Shown here: positions 34,709-42,804 of the stretch, piece after piece
Layout: the number at the start of each line of letters is the position of its first letter
Numbering within the stretch: position 1 is the stretch's first letter
DNA from: Glycomyces salinus
GTDB taxonomy: Bacteria; Actinomycetota; Actinomycetes; Mycobacteriales; Micromonosporaceae
Assembly: GCF_016428645.1 (NCBI RefSeq)
Contig: NZ_JAELXW010000003.1
Span: 62,001-126,000 of the forward strand
DNA: 64,000 bases
Direction: 5' to 3'
Notes under the pieces: generated by a model
The model's database searches: none
What the model was told of the DNA's origin: nothing
The model's input: only the letters and a program-made list of their open reading frames with translations
Position numbers and translations under genes: made by a program

Positions 34709-35217
34709 CGCGCACCTCCCCGGTCTGGATCGGGGACGGACCGCCTTGTGGAGGACGGGCGGCGGCGCGCATCCCTAGATCGTTGGTAGGGCTCTCGATG
34801 CGCCGTTGCACGACAGCTGCAAACTTCAAATCATAGTGACAGACCTGAAACACTCATGAGAACTTAGCATTCGTTAAGTTAAATATTATAACCTCCAAGT
34901 CCGGATTCCATGCCGAAGTATTGGAGTGGATTGACACAGTTGTGTCCCAAGCTAATCGGAGTCCGTTTCTCCAGCTCATGCTGTGGATCGAAGTGCCGAG
35001 GTTTGACGGAAGCAGAGTGATCCCAAGATCGCAATAGTCCGAACAGACATTGACATGTCAGAATCTATACATCGAGCCGAGCGGCGGAGTTCGTTTGCCG
35101 GTACTCTCCTGAACACGCCGCCTGGATCCTGGGTCGAAGCCGGTGACGACTCGAGGCAGTGGAGAGCACCGACTTCCGTGTCCCCCACGGGTTGTGGCGA
35201 ATCAGTAACATGTCGGC
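34709..35217. other. AT-rich intergenic region
   Basis: No gene seen. It holds an AT-rich core (34860-34900) with a perfect TATAAT -10 on the minus strand (34890-34885; no good -35) facing the toroid gene, a TGACATGTCA palindrome (35050-35059), and TAACAT (35206-35211) 7 nt before the lipoprotein ATG on the plus strand, consistent with a leaderless start. Confidence 0.45.
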
Positions 35218-36489
35218 ATGTCTCGTTCATGCACCTCTCATTGGCTTCGGCTGCTTTGCGCCAGTCTCGTCCTGGTCGCCGCAGTCGGCTGCACTTCCGA
35301 CGAAGGGACCCTGAGCGGCGGTGACTCGGCCTCTGCCTCTGCCGATCCCGTCGAAGAGGAGACCATTCCGCCGCTGGCGTTCTCTCCTGAGCCGGACGCC
35401 GCAGTCGAAGCCCAGGACTACTTCGTGGATGGGACGGTGCTCTACTCCCTTGAGTACGGCACCTCCTACTACGACGAGAACGAAGCGATCATCCGCGCCA
35501 TCGATTTCGAAGAGGACATGGAGGTCGGCCAGGCAGTCCCGGAGCACGACCGGCCCTTCGAAGACGTCCTCGACCAGAGCGACACCGCATTCGTCAAGAC
35601 CGGCGACGAGGTCGTCCTGCTCCACGCCTGGGAGGAGTCGGGAACGGTGAGCCTGCGGGCCTTCGGCGCGGACGACGGCGGGCTTCACTACACCGGCGAA
35701 GCCGAGTCCGAGATCGACGGGCAAGGGCTGTCGATCGTGCAGGCCGATGAGCAGCACGTGCTCGTGGTCATGGACGGATACCGCCGGGTCGATTATCAGA
35801 GCTATGAGAGTGCGATGTCGTTCCTGTTCGACACGGCCACCGGCGACCTGCTCTGGTCGGGTGCCGACTTCGACGCGGCCGGGGTCCTGGAGGGGGCGGT
35901 CGGCGGCGTCGCCTACACCGAGGATGAGCGGCAGGAGCTCCGAGTCGTCGATTTCGAGGACGGAGCCGTCGGATACAGCTACGAGACCGACAGGCGACTC
36001 AAGGTCGACGACATCGGGGGCGGACTGCTGCTGATGGTCGAAGGCGAGCACTTCGAGGGTGTCTTCGCAGACGACGTCTACCATGCCGCCGTCGTGGACT
36101 TGGAGATGACGGAGGTACTGGTCGAAGCAGACACGGTTGCCACGCCGTCGTGCTTCTACGATCAGGTCGCGATAGTCGGATGCCTGAACTGGGACAGCGA
36201 GGAGATCTCGGCGTTCACGGCCGAGGAGGGGCAGATCCTCTGGACGGCGGACGACGTCGGAGGAGATCGGCTGATTCCGGACCGCTGGCTGGCATCGTTC
36301 GGGGGAGTGTTCTACATGGACAACGCCGAAGGAGCCCGCCCACCTGTGGCGATCGAAGCCGCTACGGGGGAATGGTTGGCGGAGGACCTGGTGCCGGGCA
36401 TGGTCGAGGTCGGTCCCGGCTACGCGGTCGCGATCGAGCAAGCCTGGAGTCATACCTCCATAGGCGTCTTCGCCGAGGTGGAGCAGTGA
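35218..36489 (+). CDS. PQQ/WD-like propeller lipoprotein
   Basis: A 423-residue lipoprotein: signal with lipobox VAAVGC (Cys25), an acidic linker, then about seven repeats of propeller strands (ATGDLLWSGADFDAAGV, EEGQILWTADDVGGDRL, AATGEWLAEDLVPGM) with the W/Y-x-aspartate endings of PQQ-like blades. It is attached to the outer face of the membrane and is probably a scaffold or ligand-binding protein; no enzyme motif is seen. Slightly lower GC and relaxed wobble use compared with the left half of the window suggest foreign origin, starting the accessory stretch. Confidence 0.75.
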   Translation: MSRSCTSHWLRLLCASLVLVAAVGCTSDEGTLSGGDSASASADPVEEETIPPLAFSPEPDAAVEAQDYFVDGTVLYSLEYGTSYYDENEAIIRAIDFEEDMEVGQAVPEHDRPFEDVLDQSDTAFVKTGDEVVLLHAWEESGTVSLRAFGADDGGLHYTGEAESEIDGQGLSIVQADEQHVLVVMDGYRRVDYQSYESAMSFLFDTATGDLLWSGADFDAAGVLEGAVGGVAYTEDERQELRVVDFEDGAVGYSYETDRRLKVDDIGGGLLLMVEGEHFEGVFADDVYHAAVVDLEMTEVLVEADTVATPSCFYDQVAIVGCLNWDSEEISAFTAEEGQILWTADDVGGDRLIPDRWLASFGGVFYMDNAEGARPPVAIEAATGEWLAEDLVPGMVEVGPGYAVAIEQAWSHTSIGVFAEVEQ

Positions 36490-36625
36490 GCTCGCCGGAG
36501 AGATGACCGATGCTCTGCTCGTCGGTAGTATCAGCCCATGAGCGGAGCCACCACCTCGAGACGATGCCGGATCGTGACGGAGCAGCCTGGAGCCGGTGAG
36601 CGAATCGAGACGCGAGGTGCCTCGA

Positions 36626-36700
36626 ATGAACAGTTATGAGCGTGGATACGGCAGGGGCCGCGATCCGAGGGCGGCGCTGACTGACCTGGTGGAGGGTTGA
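36626..36700 (+). CDS. 24-residue coupled upstream ORF
   Basis: Encodes a 24-residue peptide starting MNSYERGYGRGRDP and ending TDLVEG. Its TGA overlaps the next ATG as TGATG (36698-36702), and its last codons supply the GGAGGG ribosome site of the next gene. It may couple translation to the NTF2-like gene, or be a random short frame. Confidence 0.3.
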   Translation: MNSYERGYGRGRDPRAALTDLVEG

Positions 36701-37662
36701 TGGCTGTGTTTCGGCGGACTCGGCGGCTCGGAAGGAAGCTCGCGGCGGCCAGCGGGCCGGGCGGGAGCCAGTCCGTCTCCAGCGTGCCGGGAGTTCCAGA
36801 GGACGAGGACTTCCAGGACCCTCCTCGGCACTGGGGGCGTGTCGGGGCACTAGTCGGAGTCTGGGCCCTGGTGCTGGGAGGCGGAGCCTGGTTCGCTCCA
36901 GCATTTGCCTCCGGAGGGGGGAACGACGCCACTGACCCGCGAGATGAAGCACCACCGACCGCCACCTCAGCGGCATGGAGCTACCTGCGATATGGAACGA
37001 ACGGAGAAACTGAGCGTGCTCAGCGGATAGTGTGCGACGGGGCGAATCAAGGACTTACTCCTGCTGACCTTCAGACACTTCGCGACGAGATTTCGGCCGA
37101 CTACCTTGAGGGCCGGACACCGGACCTTGACGTGAGTATCGACGAGTCCTCGGCGGTTGAAGAGGGCTACTCGATCAAGGTAACGGTCTTCTACGTCTCC
37201 GGAAGACAGGAACCGAGGACCTTCATAGTCACCGTTCAGGGTGTCAATGATGAGGAGTACTGCGTCTCTGATGTCGCACTTTCAGATGAGTCAGCCAATG
37301 ACGGTGAGTCGGTCGAGGACGATCCTGAACAGACCGCATCCGATTACCTTGCACTCCTCCTTGGAGCTAGAGATGCGGAGCCTGCGATTGCTGCTCAGTG
37401 CGATCCGTACAAAGGCGTTGACCCAGATGAGCTTGTCGAAGCCATCTCAGAGTGGGAGGCTCAGAACGGCGCATCTACGGGATATGTCGTAGATACTGAG
37501 CTCACCGAGGCGTCGGACGAGAATCTCAGCATTATCAAGGTTGAAGCGGCACTTGAGGGGGACTTCCAGACTCTGGACCTCACGTTTGAGGTTGGCGTGC
37601 AACCCGACTGCGTCAACTCTCTCGAAGGCGGCGACGAGCTGATGGCCCCTGATGGAGATTGA
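36700..37662 (+). CDS. Membrane-anchored protein with two NTF2-like domains
   Basis: About 320 residues. A basic cytosolic tail and Gly/Pro linker precede one membrane helix (about residues 48-68, VGALVGVWALVLGGGAWFAP). Two similar extracellular domains follow, opening AAWSYLRYGTNGE (about 90) and ASDYLALLLGARDAE (about 210), each with an ADL/DEL helix, a Cys near its start and end (VCDGANQ...YCVSD; QCDPYKG...DCVNS) and a beta-strand set, matching NTF2/TcpC-type domains. That fold builds VirB8-like ring proteins in Gram-positive conjugation, but no other transfer gene is adjacent. GGAGG precedes ATG 36700. Confidence 0.6.
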   Translation: MAVFRRTRRLGRKLAAASGPGGSQSVSSVPGVPEDEDFQDPPRHWGRVGALVGVWALVLGGGAWFAPAFASGGGNDATDPRDEAPPTATSAAWSYLRYGTNGETERAQRIVCDGANQGLTPADLQTLRDEISADYLEGRTPDLDVSIDESSAVEEGYSIKVTVFYVSGRQEPRTFIVTVQGVNDEEYCVSDVALSDESANDGESVEDDPEQTASDYLALLLGARDAEPAIAAQCDPYKGVDPDELVEAISEWEAQNGASTGYVVDTELTEASDENLSIIKVEAALEGDFQTLDLTFEVGVQPDCVNSLEGGDELMAPDGD

Positions 37663-37731
37663 GTTCCACTCAGGATTCGGCGACACGTAGCCGTTGGTGG
37701 TTGACTTCGCTCCGATGATCACGCAGCATTA

Positions 37732-37766
37732 AGGCTCGCACACCTATCGTACGGGTGCGCGAGCCT
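37732..37766 (+). terminator. Imperfect hairpin terminator
   Basis: AGGCTCGCACACC (37732-37744) and GGTGCGCGAGCCT (37754-37766) pair with one mismatch, followed by AACTT. It lies 70 nt after the NTF2-like gene. Confidence 0.6.
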
Positions 37767-37789
37767 AACTTCATATGGAAGATTAAGCC

Positions 37790-37835
37790 GCCGCCCGGTG
37801 GCCCACAGTCGGCAAACTTCGTGCCACCGGGCGGC
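37790..37835 (+). promoter_or_regulatory. Long stem-loop in the 5' leader of the next gene
   Basis: Perfect 13-bp inverted repeat GCCGCCCGGTGGC (37790-37802) / GCCACCGGGCGGC (37823-37835) with a 20-nt loop. It ends 10 nt before the AAAGGAG ribosome site (37845-37851) of the gene at 37860, so it may control translation or transcript stability. Confidence 0.45.
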
Positions 37836-37859
37836 TCTCGACCAAAGGAGCGAACCCCG

Positions 37860-38729
37860 TTGGTTCTCCAGACCATACCCGAATTCAGGCTGCCTGGAAA
37901 CAACGAACAGACGGCGTTTCTCAACCGCCGCGCTGCCGCTGAAACCTGCCTTGAACAGGACGTTCACGCCTTCGCGTGGGCTCACGAAGACATCGATCCG
38001 CACCATCTCAGCCACCTGGCCGACACCCCCGGTGCCTACCGGTACGACCCGGCCGACCACGACCCGACCATCCCCGAGAGCGACCCGCGTTCACCGCGAT
38101 ACGAGCCGCCTCACCTCCGACACCAGTCAGGAGACACATGGATCATCGACCGGGCCCGCCCCTACGATCCCGACGACCCGGGCCCGTACGGCTCGCCCGG
38201 CTGGTACCAGGACACCCGCACCGGTCGCCATCGACGCGGAGAACGTCCCGATCCACTTCCCGAAACCAGCCAGGACACCGGACCGAACCGGCCGAGGCCG
38301 GGACCGAGACGGGAAGGGCGCTGGCAGGTCGGCCAGCACGAAGAGACTGAACCGAGGCTGCCCGCGGTCGCCCTCGAATCCGCTGAGGCTGAGCAGTTCA
38401 GTTCTCTCCGCGAGGGCGCTTGGTATCGCTTCCTCTCGGGCTCGCAGATCCTCCACGAAACGCACTACTCGCAGAGCGAGCCCGCGCGAGAGCGCCTTAT
38501 CGCGTTGCTGCGCAATCTGCTCGACCTCATCCTGCGTCTCCTGGGGCTCGGAGGGCGCACGCCCGAGCCCGACCGAGATCTCGCTCCTGGAGTCCCGGAA
38601 GCCGGGCGGGCCTTGGCGGCCGGCAGAGCGGCAGCGCGGGTGTACCCGCCCGCTGCCGCCCCTTATATCGCCCAATGGGAGCGCCAATTCGACAGCGCGG
38701 CCTACGTCCGTCAGGAGGTGATCGCATGA
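37860..38729 (+). CDS. Hypothetical Arg/Pro/Asp-rich protein
   Basis: About 289 residues from TTG 37860, which follows AAAGGAG at a 9-nt gap; the frame is open upstream to 37755. The N-terminal half is disordered and full of Asp/Pro/Arg (YDPADHDPTIPESDP, DTGPNRPRPGPRREG). A globular or amphipathic part follows (SAEAEQFSSLREGAWYRFLSG) with a Leu-rich helix near RLIALLRNLLDLILRLLGLG, ending VRQEVIA. No family recognised. Its TGA overlaps the next ATG (ATGA), so it is coupled to the small protein downstream. Confidence 0.5.
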   Translation: MVLQTIPEFRLPGNNEQTAFLNRRAAAETCLEQDVHAFAWAHEDIDPHHLSHLADTPGAYRYDPADHDPTIPESDPRSPRYEPPHLRHQSGDTWIIDRARPYDPDDPGPYGSPGWYQDTRTGRHRRGERPDPLPETSQDTGPNRPRPGPRREGRWQVGQHEETEPRLPAVALESAEAEQFSSLREGAWYRFLSGSQILHETHYSQSEPARERLIALLRNLLDLILRLLGLGGRTPEPDRDLAPGVPEAGRALAAGRAAARVYPPAAAPYIAQWERQFDSAAYVRQEVIA

Positions 38730-39004
38730 ACAGGCGATCCATGGCCTCTGCCTCGGTAGCCGGAGCCGAGATCGACGGCAGGCGAGTCGAATTCACTCCG
38801 CTCCCGTTCCAAGCGCGGCTGCGGGTCACCTTCTACGAGGTAGATCCCGCGGTGCTCGGCTCGGTGATCGATCTTGACACCGACGAGCCTGGACTGCGGG
38901 TCTCGGCACCACTCCACCTGGAATGGGGGAACGCTCACGCCGATCAGCTCGTCACCGAGGCCACCCGAATCTGGGCTTCGCTGGCCTCAGACTGTGAGGG
39001 CTGA
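38726..39004 (+). CDS. Hypothetical 92-residue protein
   Basis: Small soluble protein with a beta-alpha pattern (VEFTPLPFQARLRVTFYEVD, GLRVSAPLHLEWGNAHADQL). AGGAGG (38713-38717) precedes it and its ATG overlaps the previous stop, so the two are co-translated. Not recognised. A Glu/Asp-rich, nuclease-free sequence suggests a partner or chaperone of the upstream protein. Confidence 0.5.
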   Translation: MNRRSMASASVAGAEIDGRRVEFTPLPFQARLRVTFYEVDPAVLGSVIDLDTDEPGLRVSAPLHLEWGNAHADQLVTEATRIWASLASDCEG

Positions 39005-39012
39005 CCAGGGTC

Positions 39013-39038
39013 GGGGCAGGGGAAAGCACCCCTGTCCC
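39013..39038 (+). terminator. Terminator before the effector cassette
   Basis: GGGGCAGGGG / CCCCTGTCCC stem (39013-39022 with 39029-39038, one G-T wobble), closely following the 38726 gene. Confidence 0.65.
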
Positions 39039-39084
39039 ACTATATGAATACATCGGGGAATTCTCGGGGCACACCGGTTCGATT

Positions 39085-39098
39085 TGCCCTGCTACATT
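39085..39098 (+). promoter_or_regulatory. Extended -10 element, shared with 61771
   Basis: TGCCCTGCTA-CATT: an extended -10 (TGC-TACATT). The 10-mer TGCCCTGCTA recurs at 61771-61780 in the second promoter before WXG100-like genes. Transcript would start near 39105, about 90 nt before the ATG at 39194. Confidence 0.35.
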
Positions 39099-39193
39099 GA
39101 GCAACGGAAATCAAACGATGACCGAGAGTGATATCCCACTCTCATGACACCCCCTGAAACCTCATGTCCTGCTGAAACGACGGCGGCTCGCTG

Positions 39194-39568
39194 ATGGCCG
39201 GTGCCGAAGTCTTCAGTATGGAGCCCGACAAGGTCTACGACGCGGTCGAGGCCCTGTTCGGTGTCGAAGTGGCCATCCGATCGGCCGGAGACGAACTGCT
39301 GGGCGAGTGTGAATCGACCGCCGAAGCTTTGACGTCCGGCCATTGCGCCATCGGCGACGCTCTCGACAGCGCGGCGAACTTCTGGTGCGGCGGTCAGGCC
39401 GCCCGACTCGCCACGCTGGTCGGCAACCTGGGTGAGTACCTGGCGACCGCCGCCGAGCAGACCGTGGAGATCGACGAGTACACCTCCGACGACTTCGCGC
39501 GGTACGCCGACCACGAACTCTTCCCGGGACGGGCCGCCGAGCAGGGGTCCGCCAGGCCGGATTGGTGA
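39194..39568 (+). CDS. WXG100-like small secreted protein
   Basis: A 124-residue all-helical protein with no signal peptide. It contains SAANFWCGGQAARLATLVGN, a variant WxG turn between two long helices, the hallmark fold of ESX/type VII substrates, and a polar C-terminal tail. It is 9 nt upstream of the DUF1023 hydrolase gene, matching the usual pairing of a small helical partner with a large effector. No secretion core lies in the window; export would need one elsewhere. Confidence 0.6.
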   Translation: MAGAEVFSMEPDKVYDAVEALFGVEVAIRSAGDELLGECESTAEALTSGHCAIGDALDSAANFWCGGQAARLATLVGNLGEYLATAAEQTVEIDEYTSDDFARYADHELFPGRAAEQGSARPDW

Positions 39569-39577
39569 GTTCCCTGC

Positions 39578-41371
39578 ATGAGCGAACTGAACTGGGAAGA
39601 CCTGCGCGACACCGATTTCTGCGTGATGAAGACGCTGGCAGAGAGGATGGACACCTACATCGCCGGCATGGTGGAGCAGGCAGAGGTCCTCACGGAGGAC
39701 GTGGCGAGCAAGCACCTCAGCACCGATCACTACGAAGGCGACACCGCGGACGCCGTCCGCGACCAAGTCGGCTATGTGGCCGACAGCTTCCAGGACGACC
39801 TCAGCATCTACGTGAACGTCAAGATCAAGGCCACACTTGAAGACGCGCATAAAGAGCTCGCCGCCGCCCAGCAGGACCTCGAGGAGTTGCTGGGGAACAT
39901 CGAAGCCGGCAAGTTCGCGATCACGGGCCCGGCCGACGATCACCGAGTCGAGCTCTCGGAAGACCTGCTCTACGACATATCCGAGCTCAATCCGCCATCG
40001 CTCCTGTTGTCGCGTACTCGCTTCACCGAAGCCGACTTGAATGCCGACACCGGCCGCCACTTGGTTGCGACGGAGCTGAACCACGCCGCTGAAGACCTAG
40101 CCGATGCGTTCGGCCAGGCCCTGACAGCGATCATGACTCGCGCCCACGAAGCGGAGAGCGAGGCGGTGAGCGTCCTCAAGTCGATCCTCGACGAACCGGC
40201 GGCGCAGCCGCCGCCTCTGGGGGCCACCTACGACGACTTGATCGACGATTACCAGGAAGCGGCCGACGATCGAAATGTCGACTTCCTCAACGAGCTGACG
40301 TCAGGGGACTCCGAGGCGACCCCGAACGGAGTCAACGAATGGTGGAACGACCTCGATCAAGACGAACGCGACGCCCTTCTGGAGGAGTACCCGGGCCTCC
40401 TCGGGCCACTCGACGGCCTCCCAGCCGAGGTGCGTAACGATGCCAACCATGTGAACCTCCACAACGAGATCGATTCGATAGAGCAGCAGCTCGCAGAAAT
40501 GGACGCGACACTTGACGAGTACCCGTACGGAGGCTCGTTCGACGAGCAGGAATACCTTTCGCTGCAGAACCAGCTCGAAAACCTCAACTCGCTGCAAGAC
40601 CGGCTGGAGACAGGCGAGGAGAACGGCGAGGACCTCTATCTGCTCGACTTCGACTCCGCCGTAGACGGGCAGGCTGTCGTCTCGGTCGGCAACCCCGATA
40701 CCGCCGACCACACCGCGGTCTATGTACCCGGAACGACGTCAGATCTCGAAGGGATCGGCGGACTGGTGGACGATGCCGCAGTCATTCAGGGTGATGACAA
40801 CGACTGGGGGCCGGCAGGAGAAGAGACCGCGGTGGTGATGTGGCTCGGTTATGACGCGTCTGATAGCGCATACCCGACTCACAATGACAAGATCAACCCC
40901 GAAGCCTGGTCAGCCAGCTACGCGGAGGACGCCCGCGAGGACCTGTACAACTTCGTAGAGGGCATCGACGCCAGCCACGAGGGAGAATCTCATACCACCC
41001 TGATGGGCCATTCATGCGGCAGCTCAGTCGTTGGAGCTACTGCCAGGGACTATCAGGTCGCAGCGGACCAGATCGTCGACTTCGGCAATCCGGGCCTCAT
41101 GGTCGATACAGCGGACTCGCTCAGCGGCGGTGCCGACAGTGTCTGGTCCACCAGGGCCGATGGAGACGCGATCACCACTGCCGCCGGACTTTCGTACCCA
41201 CTTGGAATTGACCCGGTCGCACCGGAGTTCGGCGGCCAGACATTCGATTCAGAAGCGATCGGCGACGGCGGATGTTCTATCCATAGTGGGTACCTCAAGG
41301 ACGACAAAGGTGCAGATCCGAATATAGCCAGAGAGCACATGGTCGACATCATCACCGGACAGAAACAATGA
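39578..41371 (+). CDS. Helical N-terminal + DUF1023 alpha/beta hydrolase, candidate type VII effector
   Basis: A 597-residue protein. Residues 1-280 are long amphipathic helices with a YEGDTADAVRDQ turn (YxG in place of WxG), like the LXG/WXG export part. Residues 330-597 form an alpha/beta hydrolase of the DUF1023 family: TAVYVPGTTSDL, nucleophile elbow LMGHSCGSSVVG with Ser479, and a late GGCSIHSGYL and REHMVDI His. Likely an esterase or lipase acting outside the producer. The next gene, a lipoprotein, overlaps by 4 nt and is a plausible immunity factor. Substrate is unknown. Confidence 0.72.
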   Translation: MSELNWEDLRDTDFCVMKTLAERMDTYIAGMVEQAEVLTEDVASKHLSTDHYEGDTADAVRDQVGYVADSFQDDLSIYVNVKIKATLEDAHKELAAAQQDLEELLGNIEAGKFAITGPADDHRVELSEDLLYDISELNPPSLLLSRTRFTEADLNADTGRHLVATELNHAAEDLADAFGQALTAIMTRAHEAESEAVSVLKSILDEPAAQPPPLGATYDDLIDDYQEAADDRNVDFLNELTSGDSEATPNGVNEWWNDLDQDERDALLEEYPGLLGPLDGLPAEVRNDANHVNLHNEIDSIEQQLAEMDATLDEYPYGGSFDEQEYLSLQNQLENLNSLQDRLETGEENGEDLYLLDFDSAVDGQAVVSVGNPDTADHTAVYVPGTTSDLEGIGGLVDDAAVIQGDDNDWGPAGEETAVVMWLGYDASDSAYPTHNDKINPEAWSASYAEDAREDLYNFVEGIDASHEGESHTTLMGHSCGSSVVGATARDYQVAADQIVDFGNPGLMVDTADSLSGGADSVWSTRADGDAITTAAGLSYPLGIDPVAPEFGGQTFDSEAIGDGGCSIHSGYLKDDKGADPNIAREHMVDIITGQKQ

Positions 41372-42078
41372 ATCGAATGTTCGCTCGATCCGCACTCGCG
41401 ACTCTAGTCGCGCTGACCCTGCTCCTTGGAGGATGCATGTCTCAGGAATCGCTTCCCGAACGAGAGTTCGACCAGGCTGAGGCTTATCCGTTGTTGGAGC
41501 AGATTGTCAGAGACACGGCCGATGGGCTACCGGACTTTCCCGGATTTGGGAGACGCAGGTATATGAATGAGGAGGATTGCTCTCAAATCGGATCCCAATA
41601 TGAGGGCTGGGTCTCCATCGAAATCAGGTATGTGTTTAGTGCCGAAGATTCCGTGACCGATCTCGTTCGAGTCGAGTACACGAATCTCCTACGTCAAATG
41701 TGGACAGAATCTGGCTATGATCTCCATAGGGACGATGGCAACGGAGACGGACCAGGATCTATGGAGGCCAGGCGGCCCGATGGAGTCAACTTGTGGTGGA
41801 CCGTTGCAGGCGATGAAGGTGGTGTCTCTCTTACGCTCCAGTCCGGCTGCGTGCAGTCCACCCCGGGATTTGAGAAGCCCGACTACATCGCGCCGGCCGG
41901 TGGCGTTCCGCTCGAGGAAGATCTCGCAGCCGACCGAATGAAGCCATCGCCAGAGCCCTCGGCCGACGCGATCGCTCCCTTCGAAGGAACCCAACCGGCC
42001 GCACCGGCAGGCACTGTTTCTTGGAGTGGGCAACTAGAGAAGTTAGATTCTCGGGAGACCGACGACGGTCCGCTCTGA
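41368..42078 (+). CDS. Lipoprotein coupled to the DUF1023 hydrolase
   Basis: A 236-residue lipoprotein, lipobox LLLGGC (Cys23). The mature part carries two further Cys (EEDCSQIG and QSGCVQST), giving a likely disulfide, and a Trp/Tyr-rich middle (VNLWWTVAGDEGG). ATG overlaps the hydrolase stop (ATGA), so the two are made together. Placed at the outer face of the membrane, it could protect the cell from the hydrolase; this is inferred only from position. Codon use is relaxed (more A/T wobble) relative to the left half of the window. Confidence 0.6.
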   Translation: MNRMFARSALATLVALTLLLGGCMSQESLPEREFDQAEAYPLLEQIVRDTADGLPDFPGFGRRRYMNEEDCSQIGSQYEGWVSIEIRYVFSAEDSVTDLVRVEYTNLLRQMWTESGYDLHRDDGNGDGPGSMEARRPDGVNLWWTVAGDEGGVSLTLQSGCVQSTPGFEKPDYIAPAGGVPLEEDLAADRMKPSPEPSADAIAPFEGTQPAAPAGTVSWSGQLEKLDSRETDDGPL

Positions 42079-42115
42079 ACCGGGGCGGCTTGCCGAAGTC
42101 GGTGGTCGGCTCTCG

Positions 42116-42400
42116 ATGGTCGAGCGTTTCCACAGCACTCCGGAAGGCTGGAGGTACACCGAGCGAGTCTACGAGGTCAGGCACCGCGACACGAATCGGC
42201 CCGAGCCCGATGAAGCTGCCGCACTGCCGGGACCCACCGACACCGATGCCCGTTGCGAACGCAGCGGCCAAGTCAGTCCCGAGAACCTGCTCTCGGAACG
42301 TTCGTGCCTGACATGCGGCAAGCCGCATTCGCGGCAGCTTGGAGTCCCTTGGTTCGGGGACGAATCGATCGAATTGTCGTGGCTCCCCCGTACGATCTGA
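42116..42400 (+). CDS. Possible small gene of unknown function
   Basis: A 94-residue frame beginning VERFHSTPEGWRYTERVYEV and holding two C-x-x-C-type cysteines (SCLTCGKPH). Wobble GC is fairly high and composition looks coding. Support is weak: no clear ribosome site and no recognised family; the rest of 42079-42433 holds nothing else I can support. Confidence 0.3.
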   Translation: MVERFHSTPEGWRYTERVYEVRHRDTNRPEPDEAAALPGPTDTDARCERSGQVSPENLLSERSCLTCGKPHSRQLGVPWFGDESIELSWLPRTI

Positions 42401-42433
42401 ATCAGAAGCACGGCCGAATCAAGGAGCAACTAA

Positions 42434-42772
42434 ATGACGCGATACCTGATCTCGTTCGACGACGGATGGATGACCTTCCCCAGGGAGGAGCTGCCCGACG
42501 TGGCCAGAGCCTCCCTCAAGGTCGTCGAAGAGGCTAAGAAAGCCGGAGTGTGGGTGATCGGTGTTGGGCTGGAGAGCCAGCGCGCATCCGTCGTGTCCAC
42601 CGATGGGGAGATAGCCGAAGGGCCGTTTCCGGAGACCAAGGCGGTGCTCGGTGGGCTCTCGATCGTCGACGTCGAGACACGCGAGGAAGCCCTGGAATGG
42701 GCCGCGAAGATGGCAGCCGCCTGCCGGTGCCCGCAGGAGGTGCGGGAGCTCCTTCCAGACCCGGATGTCTGA
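42434..42772 (+). CDS. YciI-family protein
   Basis: A 112-residue ferredoxin-like-fold protein. The family pattern is present: MTRYLISFDDGWM opening, AKKAGVWVIGVGLE, VSTDGEIAEGPFPETKAVLGG and a final VDVETREEALEWA block. YciI-like enzymes are dioxygenase-like or transferases acting on small polyketide-type molecules; the active site His/Asp pair is not clearly conserved here. It is co-directional with, but not tightly linked to, the lipoprotein gene. Confidence 0.8.
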   Translation: MTRYLISFDDGWMTFPREELPDVARASLKVVEEAKKAGVWVIGVGLESQRASVVSTDGEIAEGPFPETKAVLGGLSIVDVETREEALEWAAKMAAACRCPQEVRELLPDPDV

Positions 42773-42804
42773 CAAAGGACTTCGGCGCATCGAAGTCCGG
42801 AGCT

